Shown here piece after piece: positions 55,301 to 64,000 of a stretch of 64,000 nucleotides of DNA. Positions within the stretch are counted from its first letter, which is position 1, and the number at the start of each line of letters is the position of its first letter. Both the position numbers and the translations under genes were made by a program. The stretch is taken from contig OX419338.1 of assembly GCA_948470475.1 (NCBI GenBank), positions 36,404,595 through 36,468,594 on the forward strand, in the 5' to 3' direction. Source of the stretch: Galaxea fascicularis. Lineage: Eukaryota; Cnidaria; Anthozoa; Scleractinia; Euphylliidae. The notes below the pieces were generated by a model. The model made no database searches and was not told the DNA's origin. It saw nothing but the letters and a program-made list of their open reading frames with translations.

Positions 55301-55903
55301 GATCAGTCCATGCGCAGTGGGCAAAACTCAGCAAATGACGGTGGATCATGGGAGGGTCTCAGGGAAGGTGTTGACTTGTCACGACAAGTGAGTGAGAACG
55401 AGGCTCCTGCCGACCTAAACGACTCACGGGAAATGGCGATAAATGAGCTCGGCACATACTCCGGGGATGACGAAGCCCAAACTAACACAGAAGTGGAAAA
55501 TTCAAAAACTAATCAATTAGATGTTCATGAGAACCCTGAAAGTGCAGACAGTACAGATACTCCAATGACCCCGAAAAAAAGATCTAACGGTTCGCAAAGC
55601 GGTATATTGAGGAAGAATTGTACCTCGGAAAATCTTGAAAATCTTAACGGTTTTAGCGTAAAAAAGAAGAAAATCTCTCTGGTTCGTTTTCAAGATGAGG
55701 TAGCGAACCTGGAGATTGATGATCTAAACTGCAACAGGGTTCCCACTAAAAGTGATGAACTTGATCAACTTTGCAACATCCAAGACAGTGAAGGCGAAAA
55801 AGTGTTCAATGGGTGCTGTCTCTCAAATGATGAAAGAAATTTTATAAGCGGTGCGGCTCAACAAGGAAGGAAAAGAAAAATTTCTGTTTTCTCATTTGAA
55901 TAG
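49371..55903 (+). CDS. Metabotropic-glutamate-receptor-like class C GPCR
   Basis: Four exons, 49371-49896, 52300-53406, 53820-54251 and 54690-55903, all joined in phase 1; 1092 residues. The ATG at 49371 (ACC before it) starts a clean signal peptide of about 27 residues, so an ATG at 49290 is not preferred. Domains: a Venus-flytrap ligand domain to about residue 520; a nine-cysteine NCD3G region (ECCWNCAKC ... NCVDCPHGTW); seven membrane segments from AWAVVIVFLSLFGL to TWASIFAPKIYIIL. Signature words are RTNRVSRIF, KVPQNYNESRLIAFTM, and PKIYIILFRPHKN. The cytoplasmic tail is about 200 residues and acidic. Pocket residues Ser195, Thr218, Asp238, Tyr266 and Asp349 match mGluR1 S165, T188, D208, Y236 and D318. 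The position of mGluR1 R78 is Gly74 here and that of K409 seems not to be Lys. Glutamate as ligand is therefore doubtful. Possible AATAAA signals occur near 56585. Confidence 0.93.
49897..52299. other. Intron 1 of the class C receptor
   Basis: 2.4 kb. Exons 1 and 2 join in phase and in continuous homology across it, so no missing exon is needed. Short frames inside (for example 50857-51081) show no family features. Confidence 0.7.
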
Positions 55904-58900
55904 TCCGCTATAAAAACTGAATTATGTATTGCTACCTTGCCTGGTATTTCTCTTTGCTTTTGTCGTTGCATTCAGATCATGAAACGTGTGCAGTCTTAAG
56001 TTGACTGTTTTTTTATGTAAGAATCTAACTAAGAATCTAAGGTTTTCCACTAACTAAAAGCATTTCCGGTAATCAAAGAGTCCTACTAAAAAGTTCGCTT
56101 TTTCAATTGATCATGATACATTCCAACTTAACATTTTATTATTTGCGTCCACCAGTTACACGAACATCTATAATTTTCGCGCAATGTTCTAATCTGGTTC
56201 TAATTCATTCAAAGATTTGAAAAATTAATGCACGCAAAAACCCTTTTCTGTTTTAAGTGCATTTGACCAGATAGGGTCATTACCAGCAAACTTTGTAATG
56301 AGTATCTACTCTTACTAGTCATTTCAACGTCAAACAAGCGAATTTAATAACACGTTTTCAAAACCTTCGTGACAGGCGCCGGGGACTGCTAGTTTAATCA
56401 GTAAGCCGAGTGTGGAGTCATTTAACAGTTATGAGGAAATGAACACTCTCTTAGTTAGTTCCTGTGGTACGAGGGGCTCGGCCATCTTGAGTACCTGATA
56501 GGCGCAAATAACGGCATTTGCTTCGGCAGTTTGTTTTAGACATGAATATACCGCAAATCATGTTTATTGTTAAAAGTACAAGCAAATAAATTAAATAAAC
56601 TCTTGTAATATTTCCTATTAAAAAATGTCACTAGGCCTTACACTGCTCTATTATTAATATTTCCAATTCGGTAGGCTTCACTGTGACATTAACTTCAGTT
56701 TTTTGCCGCTCTTGATCTAACAAAATAAGTTAATAGTTGGTTGTTTCTGTGGATACTTGCCGAAAATATAATCATTCAAATTCCTCGCTGTTGGCCTATC
56801 GCACCGGTGTACGTTTTATGACTGTCTTAAAATCCCAACCAGTTTCAGCTACCCAGACTCCCATGCGTAGCAACGCCACACCAGAATTGAGACACTTGAC
56901 TGATTAAAGCGGAAATGACTGAGAGAAAGCAATTGCAACCATAAGTTATCAACCGTGTTAAAATGAAATAAACAATAAATAACTTTTCATGACTTCGCCA
57001 CACTGTTGCTTGTTGTGCTTATTGTGCTTATCGGTTTTTTTTACCGGTACTATCACATACTTTTATTAACATCTGTTTGACGCGCCTTTGACTTCTATAT
57101 GAATTTATTTGTCTTGAGCGTGTGTAACATGTCAGTGTAAATGAATCTCTTCCCTTCGCCTCAGAATCCGCGCGAACTGAAGAACGTAAGAGGCTCTTCA
57201 AGGGTGCTAGATGGATTATTATGTAAAACAGCCGTCTCCGTGAAGATATTTTGGGGAATAATGGAAAACTTAAGACATTGCATAACAAAAACTATGAGAA
57301 AAGGATAAAGGGGGTAGTTTCTAAAGAAACCGTGGTGCTGCGTCGGTGGGGGAGTGGTAAACAAGATCTTTGGGTTTATTAACAGAGTTGATGATGTAAA
57401 TTGACCACCGTACAGGGATTCTAAAAGCTAAAAATGATTAGAGATGAGCTCACTACAAAAATGACTTTTGAGATCCCAGGAGCAGGACGGTGTCGGTATT
57501 TGAAGTTAAGAAAAAAAAAAAGCTGCCGAAATCGGGGTGCAAATTACATCTGTAGATCGCAGACGAAAACGAGAATAGCGCAGGATTAGTATCACCAAAA
57601 GCTTTGATCTTTTTATTTGTTAGTATAAAATGTATACTTCAGCCAAAAAGGCAATGTCGCGCTTGTAAAAAGAGAAACTAAAAGACTATAATAAGAAAAC
57701 TTGTTCAATTTACATCCCAAGTTGCGCTATACATTGAGTGTTTTAATTTCATTCAATGGCTTGAGAAACCTCATCCTAGTATTATGAATTTGACAAAGTC
57801 TATATTTACATTACTTGCGCAAAGCACAAAATTTCGCTTCTATTGAAACAGTCTAGTATTTCAGTGATCATTTAAAATCCTAACGGTGCCACTTTCTCCT
57901 CTGATCCGAACACAAGCGTCAGGCGGTAATAACTCATCGAACAATAAAGAAAGTTACACTTCCCATTTGGAGGGGTAATCCACATGAAATATGATGACAG
58001 CGTCCATTAGCGGCAGGGCAGTGCATTAACAGCTGACAGTGTTTTCAAGCCAAATTGCTTTCTGTTTGGTCTGTGTAAACAGCGAAAGCAACAGAAGGTG
58101 GAATAAATTAGAAATCATGACCGTCGAGGTTCTGTATTGGAAATTGAATGTTTTGAATCGGTTGAACACTTTTCCCTTCCTTTAGTGGCCTAATACATCG
58201 TAAGACATGTTTCTTTTTAAAGTGAATGAATTCAAACACAGAAAACACGGAAAGAGCATCTGTGAAGAGAATAAGTAAACAAATGTGAACGGAGTTTGGT
58301 TTCTACGGCAACTGATTATCAGAATTAAGGCGACACACGGTTCAAATGAATAAAACGGAGGGCAAGATTAGTTCGCTACGCGGGAAATGAATTGTAACTG
58401 TATTTTTTATGCGAAGAACGTTCCTTGTCGTTTATTTTTGTTCAAGTTAAAAAAAATCTGACGGCCAGCAAATTTTAATGAAGAGGAACTCCATACTGTA
58501 GCATATACCTCGGACAGCAGTTCAACATTGTCCGTCCTTGACAAAATGTTCCATTTGCACTTATTTTGCCTTTGTACTTTGTACAAGAACCTAAATTTAT
58601 GATTTATGTAAGAAAAATCAGAGACAGTAAAGAAATCAGAATTTAGAGCCGCATCCCTTGCGTAGTAAATTCTATATCGATGCAGCTGTATGCAGTGTTA
58701 GTGAAATTTTTCTCGGTTAATAAAGCATAGTAAACTCAACCTATTTCGAAAAGAGGCACAACACAATCATTTCCGTGTCAGATATCAAAATTTAGCCGTT
58801 TAACTGTAGTTGCAAGAGCCTACAGCCGATTAGTATTCTGCATTGCGTTCAACTGACATCGTAATGACTAAGCTTCCCATGGTGATTGATTTTGTTTGGT

Positions 58901-59131
58901 TTTGCCATTGAAATATAACTTGGTAAAAAGCAATGTGCATTTTCTTCCTCCTCTTTTACAAGAAAAGTTTGCAGGTGTTGATGTTAGAAACTGACGAACT
59001 AATTTCTTATCAAAATGCGGCGATGAAAAGTTTCCTCCCAGTGGTCGATTCTTTCGATGTACTAGCTACAGTTTACCGTTAATTTGTTGGCTGGAAAGGT
59101 TATCTCACCGGTGCTGTCTGTTTTCACTTAG
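55904..59131. other. Intergenic region after the class C receptor
   Basis: AT-rich DNA holding the receptor's 3' UTR. No coding frame, RNA gene or repeat recognised with confidence. Confidence 0.45.
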
Positions 59132-59299
59132 CGGGCCACGAGCGCGAACGCAAGTCAGCCCAACTACCAAAAATTAAACACCGCGCCACCCACTCGCGTG
59201 GGAAACACGCAGAGCTCAGCCTGATGGTGCGTGGGAAGGTGGCCTCGCTCCGGGAGAACTGCCTTCGTGATCACAGTTGCTCCAGTGCATTGTAAGTAT
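59132..59299 (-). ncRNA. U1 snRNA, variant copy
   Basis: Read on the minus strand from 59299 it starts ATACTTACAATGCACTGGAG. ATACTTAC is the 5'-splice-site pairing sequence of U1. The stem-loop 1 loop GATCACGAAG (U1-70K site) is at 59272-59263. An Sm-like site AATTTTTGG lies at 59175-59167. Stem-loop 4 has TGACTTGCGTTCGCGCTC between GGGC and GGCCC. Known: U1 pairs with 5' splice sites to start spliceosome assembly. Odd: the stem-loop 2 loop, where U1A binds TTGCAC, reads CCCACGCACCATC here, so U1A binding is probably lost. It may be a variant or a decaying copy, yet its promoter is intact. Confidence 0.9.
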
Positions 59300-59323
59300 G
59301 GCAAATTTCCTCTGATCTCCTGC

Positions 59324-59358
59324 TTTTATAGCCCATAAAAAGACACTTCAATGCGGGA
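59324..59358 (-). promoter_or_regulatory. U1 promoter (minus copy): PSE-like element and TATA box
   Basis: TCCCGCATTGAAGTG at 59358-59344 is -59 to -45 relative to 59299. TATAAAA at 59330-59324 begins at -31. Both match the other U1 gene in sequence and distance. Confidence 0.75.
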
Positions 59359-59599
59359 CATCAAGGCTGTGTTAACAGCAATAACGGCAGTCCAATTGGA
59401 AGGCAGATTTCAAATGCGCAGGCTCAGTTAGGGATCCGTTTAGCGCATGTATCAGATGTGAAAAAATAACAATCGACAACTGACAACTTATGATTATAAC
59501 ATTTAAGGTGGGACGTAAATTGGAATGAAATTTTAAGGAGCTCAAAGAAAGAATTGAAACATAAAAAATGTTTTGAAACACCACCTGCAGGTTGCTCAG

Positions 59600-59885
59600 G
59601 AACTGTTCGGCGTCCGTCCACTAATTTCTAACTTTAAATTCCAATTTTCAAAGTTCTTTAAATCTTCAATGTTTCCCATTTTCCTAGACTAACTAATGCT
59701 TCGAGTAAAATTATCTCTTCCCAAATATACTCAAAAATCACCAAAAGTTCTCAAAATATTCCACAACATAGCTTCGTGGGATGAGCATTAGGAATTTTTA
59801 ATTGCTTGAAACGCGCACGAGATATCAACGTTAAGTCCATGTTAAGTGACTAAAAAACAAAGTTTAGGTTCCGCCTTAATTAAAT
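59600..59885 (-). repeat. Dispersed repeat, copy 2
   Basis: Reverse complement aligns with 9310-9590. The two copies lie 50 kb apart in opposite orientation. Confidence 0.75.
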
Positions 59886-61038
59886 TTGCAAGCAATTCTG
59901 TTGCAATGTTATAAAAAGTAATACTTGGCTTTAATCATGGCAAACTGTTTTGCTTCCCTTGGTTGCATCAAGTTGCTAGCGAGATGCCAGTTAGTTGTTC
60001 TATTTGTGAAAGGGCCTAGCCGGGAAAGCGAAGGGGCTCGCGCTCCGTGCTCGTTCCCAGCACCCCTCGCACGCCACTCCTTTTAGAGACACCGGAAAAT
60101 CCTGTGGAGGAGACAGAGAAAAATTCACAAATATGGAAACTACATGGCACTATTACAATTATAGAAGTTACAAAATAAAACTGAAGTTAGTACAATACAT
60201 GACCAGCACTGGTACCACGACAAACTGCAGTAAATAACTTTTTCAGGCGAGGATAACTTTTACTTTTGTCTTTTTGTCATATATCTTAATTCCGGCTCAA
60301 ATACGTATCAAAATAACTTCTTTAGTTATTCCTTCCTTGTAGGACATTAGACCTGGTCCCTTAGTCCATGGATGTGTTAGTATTTTAGAAGTATTCGATT
60401 GTCGTGTGGTGGGTTGTGTGATAGAAGCTACGCATTGACCAACCTGGGGACCAGGATGTTGTGGGGCTGTCCTCCGTCACCGACGGACTAATCCGCAATG
60501 GTTAGACTTGTAAGGAGAGCAGGGTTGTGAAAGAGACCTTCCTAGCACGTAAGCATACAACTCTTAATCTTTGCATTTCATCAAACGCAAACCGTTTTCA
60601 ATATAGTCACCTGAGCTTGGAACAATCGGAACCGCTCAAAGATTGGTACAATATCGGATGTTGTGATCAACAAGATTATCTATTTTCCCAAATGGTATGC
60701 AAAGGCCTCCCAATTCAAAACACCTGTTCAAATCGATTGCGTTGGCTCCGCCCAGACCTTAGTTCCAGTGGTCTTACTAAAACGTTAAAGTGAATCGGTG
60801 ATCACAATTCTAGTTTTATTACTTTGCGCGAGTTCTTTATATTATTTAACAGAGACAGAAAAAAGTTATTGTTTTCTTTTGAAGTAAACGAAATTCATTT
60901 GAGTCAAACTGCCCAAATTAAGTATGCGTGAATAATTTATCAGTCATTGCGTTTGTTCGTTTCGTTTGTTCGTTTCGTTTGAAGGTTTAGTAAATGACGA
61001 AATACAAGAACTTAGCAAGATCAGGTTCAGAAGGCAAT

Positions 61039-61093
61039 TATAAGTTCCGCCTAGCTGACAGTTAGCTTCACTGTCAGCTAAGCGGAACTTATA
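61039..61093. repeat. Short near-perfect hairpin
   Basis: Arms 61039-61062 and 61070-61093 pair over 24 positions with one mismatch, around a 7-base loop. The left arm begins TATAAGTTCCGC and ends TAGCTGACAGT. The size suits a small RNA precursor as well as a tiny fold-back repeat; the sequence alone cannot separate them. Confidence 0.8.
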
Positions 61094-61501
61094 GAAAATT
61101 TACAGCTAATTATAGAAGGAAGGAATCAGTATGAAGCGAAACTTCTTCAAAGTGCTATGAACCTGCCGTGAAAGAAGGAAAGAAAATACTGTTAGAACTT
61201 ACACTGAACATAATTTCAATTTAGCGGAATTATTCGGCTGCGAAGACAAGACCATTAGAATAACCTCCTTAGCATATTTAGAAACTTCAACACCTTTAAA
61301 CAACCGGGCTCTGATCACATGTTCACAAACATAAACGCGGCTAGAGGCTGAACACGTGATCAAGAAACACTTGACACTAAAAACAACCACATTACACATG
61401 CGTAGTCTTCCTTCACACAAAGTAACTGTGCAACGGCCGAATTTATTGGCCGTTTATATGGCAAATTGGAATCTTCACAGAGCATATGGTGCCAAGCAAG
61501 T

Positions 61502-61537
61502 TCCCACATCACAGTAGTAATTGTCAGGGTATAAAAG
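61502..61537 (+). promoter_or_regulatory. U1 promoter (plus copy): PSE-like element and TATA box
   Basis: TCCCACATCACAGTA at 61502-61516 is -59 to -45; TATAAAAG at 61530-61537 starts at -31 relative to 61561. Consensus with the other copy is TCCCRCATYRMAGTR. Confidence 0.75.
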
Positions 61538-61560
61538 CTTGTGCAAGGCGCGCAGTTTTC

Positions 61561-61726
61561 ATACTTACAGGGCACTGGAGCCACTGTGATCACGAAGGCA
61601 GTGCTCCCTGGTGTCGGTCTTCACTGCACTCGAAGAAGGCTGACTCCCGCGTGTTCCCCAGAACTTGGGTGCACGGTGTGAAATTTTTGTTAGTCGGGCT
61701 GACTTGCGTGCGCGCTCGTTGGCCCT
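61561..61726 (+). ncRNA. U1 snRNA
   Basis: Starts ATACTTACAGGGCACTGGAG, where ATACTTAC pairs with 5' splice sites. Stem-loop 1 carries GATCACGAAG at 61588-61597 (U1-70K site). Stem-loop 2 is CTTC-ACTGCACTC-GAAG, keeping the TGCACTC heart of the U1A site. Stem-loop 3 contains CCCCAGAACTTGGG. The Sm site AATTTTTGT is at 61682-61690. Stem-loop 4 is GGGC-TGACTTGCGTGCGCGC-...-GGCCC. About 166 bases, against 164 in human. This copy looks fully functional; the splice-site-pairing bases are unchanged, consistent with the GTAAG donors in this window. The 3' end is set by the stem. Confidence 0.95.
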
Positions 61727-64000
61727 CTAATACAAGGAAGCTAATACTTGAAAGCTGGGAATTACATAAGAGCGAGAATCTTGGCACTTACATACGCAAG
61801 CGCTGTAATTGATCAGCTCTGGTTCTTATACTCTCCCGTCACTCCTGCAAACTCTCATTCTCTAGCTTATGTCTTCTCATTGTCTCTCGTGCGCCGCTAA
61901 CTATCGACTTATGTTGCCATTCATGTACTTCCACACGCTTTCCTCAATACCCAAGTGCCATCACTCATTATCATCAACCTCCACACGCTTTTATGAACTC
62001 TTGTAGGCCCTTCATGAACTCGAAGTTAACAGTATATCGGTAACTGACAATGCTCGAACTTTAATTGTAAGCTGTATGTGTAAACTGAATGTGAGTTATA
62101 GAAGAGTCTACGGCGATAAGGTAAACTATCTCTAAGAGCTCATATATCAGTTAAAGTTGTCAGGAACTGATCAGTGGCCGTCATCTCCAATACAGATATT
62201 CCATGTGCTATCATGAAAGTCGTTCTTGACTCAAACCACTGGTTTGCCTTACTAGACGTTAACTGACACATTTGTATTCATATGGTGACAGTAAGTGTCC
62301 ACGTGTAGAAGGCAATATAGAGGAATGAAATAACTGAAAAAGAGTAAAAGCTTAAAAGATAGCCATCTGAAGTAAACTTTCATTCGTTAAGGCTACAGCA
62401 CAATCTTATTGCTTGGTCGTTAGCTATGGATCAAGATTGAATCGTCAAAACCCTTTTATTATAAATTAACTCTAAACATGCAAGTTTCAGCTTGTCATTT
62501 TCTGGTTAAGTCAAAATGTTTGCAAACTGATTCATAACCAGTTTTAGTTTTACTTATCTTTGGATCTGGTAGCATTCATTAACAACAAGCTAAACTTTCA
62601 AACTGTGCTACTGAAGGACGCCAATTTGGTTCGTGTATTTTCAAAAGGTGGTCCGGAGTTGTATTTTAAAATTTGGGTCTAAAACATCTGTTTCTTAATT
62701 ATGTTTGTTCTGTAGCACGTTAACGTTCAGCGGTCACTATATCCGAATTTTTTTTTTCCTTAAAAACGGTTTAACAAAACACGTTAATTAACGTCAAATG
62801 ATCTCAGCCTACAGAAAGAAAACTTTCTAAAAAAGAAATATTTTTTTGTCGAGATCAACTACCGGCTCATACTCAAAATTGGAGGCTAGACGCTGCGTAT
62901 CCCAATAGGCAGCCTCTAGTGCACTCCCGTTTGTGAAACAGAAACTATTATCATGAATATGAAGTTGGTCGTGTTAAATGCTAACAACAAGTATTTGTTT
63001 AAACAAAATGGCGTCAGACCTAATTAATCGTTGTATATTTTCTGAAACAAAGGATGTTTAATAAATACAGAGAAACCGACGAGGAGAACAAACTAAGGCT
63101 TGCTGTTTGTAGAAATCTCACGTTTTGCTTAATGGTAGTTTTGTTTAAACCCTTCTCTCAGCTTATTTGGTGAAAGGCGCCAAACCTAAAGTAAACGTCT
63201 GTCAGGAAAAAGTCTTGAAACTTCACCACCTGCAATGTATTTTGCAATTTTAATGCATACAGCAAGTTTGAATTTTTAGAGAAAAAATTTGAATTTGTGT
63301 GCAGTGTTTATGGTTTGCCAGTAAAGCTGCTATTTTAAACAAGATTTTTTTTTCTACGGAACATAGTGTCCCCTTGTAGTAAATCATACAAACGTCGAAG
63401 TCAAATCCCTTGATTAAAAATTTGTAGCTACAGCAGACAAAAAGAAAAGTAAAATTTAAGAGCCCAGCAGTCTTGTTATGAACTGATCGTTAGGAGTGTT
63501 CTGTTTGCTGCAAAAATCACTTCCATTCAACATACACGAGTCAAATGTGTTTAATCGATATGATGCGTGAGCATATACCAAACAATTACAGCACTCCATG
63601 GAGACGGTTCTGTTTGGTTGTCTCCCTAAAACACAAGCTCTTGAATAGTATAGAGTTCGCTGTTGCAGCTAATGTGGATACTTTGAAGAAAACGTCCTCA
63701 GTTCACAGGCCGAAACTGCTGATAAGCTAAACGAAAAAGGGAATAGGAATTTTGATGGAGGAAAGCTGTTGCTATCGGGAGCTTTCTAAGTTAATCGCAC
63801 TGAGTTCGCTTAAATACCTCCTGCCATAGCAAATATATAACAGTGAGACAATACAAACAGCGAGGGAGTTTTGTTGAAGTTCTGTCGATGGTGCGGATAG
63901 ATTATCTGAGTGAATCATTGACAAGCGGTTCTCCTTTGAGTCCTATACACAAAAGCAAAACTTTTACTATCAACTCACTGTTCCAGTCTAAAATGAGATA
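61727..64000. other. Region right of the U1 gene
   Basis: No gene or repeat recognised up to the window edge. Reading frames are short and lack domains or splice context. Confidence 0.45.

Larger units (their letters stand above)
59300..61501. other. Region between the divergent U1 genes
   Basis: Contains the minus-copy promoter, the dispersed repeat at 59600-59885, a GC-rich stretch at 60015-60085 of unknown nature, and the hairpin at 61039-61093. No protein gene recognised. Confidence 0.5.

Overview
The window is nuclear DNA of an animal, most likely an anthozoan cnidarian such as a stony coral. It is AT-rich. Genes are split by GT-AG introns, U1 snRNA genes are present, and dispersed inverted-repeat elements and Penelope-like/LINE fragments of a kind I associate with coral genomes are common. 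Exons were joined by eye from splice sites and reading phase. Every multi-exon model given as a gene keeps frame across its junctions.

Layout. 1-6152 (-): amino-terminal half of a POM121-like nuclear pore protein, running off the left edge. 11211-12423, 14301-14968 and 26913-27780 (+): three paralogous two-exon genes for small secreted peptide precursors, each with one PCIIGTRYRx(R/K)RC core. 17680-25632 (-): a 10-exon EHBP1-like gene (NT-C2 plus bMERB, no CH domain) lying between the second and third peptide genes. 30495-32639 (-): isoprenylcysteine carboxyl methyltransferase (ICMT), head to head with an unrecognised 200-residue gene at 32947-37641 (+). 40019-45544 (-): cation-dependent mannose-6-phosphate receptor with the terminal acidic-dileucine sorting signal intact. 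46000-48700: Penelope-like retroelement remains. 49371-55903 (+): a metabotropic-glutamate-receptor-like class C GPCR. 59132-59299 (-) and 61561-61726 (+): two U1 snRNA genes transcribed away from each other, with matching promoter elements at identical distances.

The most interesting content is the peptide family. The three precursors share a signal peptide, a basic cleavage site (clear in two of the three), a core with two cysteines separated by ten residues, a phase-0 intron after the core and a short divergent tail. The core resembles the ring of vertebrate melanin-concentrating hormone, which may be convergence. Second come the two U1 genes, which reveal a candidate PSE at -59 to -45 and a TATA box at -31. 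Third is the class C receptor, which keeps the amino-acid backbone pocket but appears to lack the basic residues that hold the glutamate side chain.

The housekeeping genes (nuclear pore, prenyl-protein methylation, lysosomal enzyme sorting, Rab/membrane adaptor) look like ordinary neighbours and do not form one pathway. The remainder is introns, intergenic DNA and repeats.
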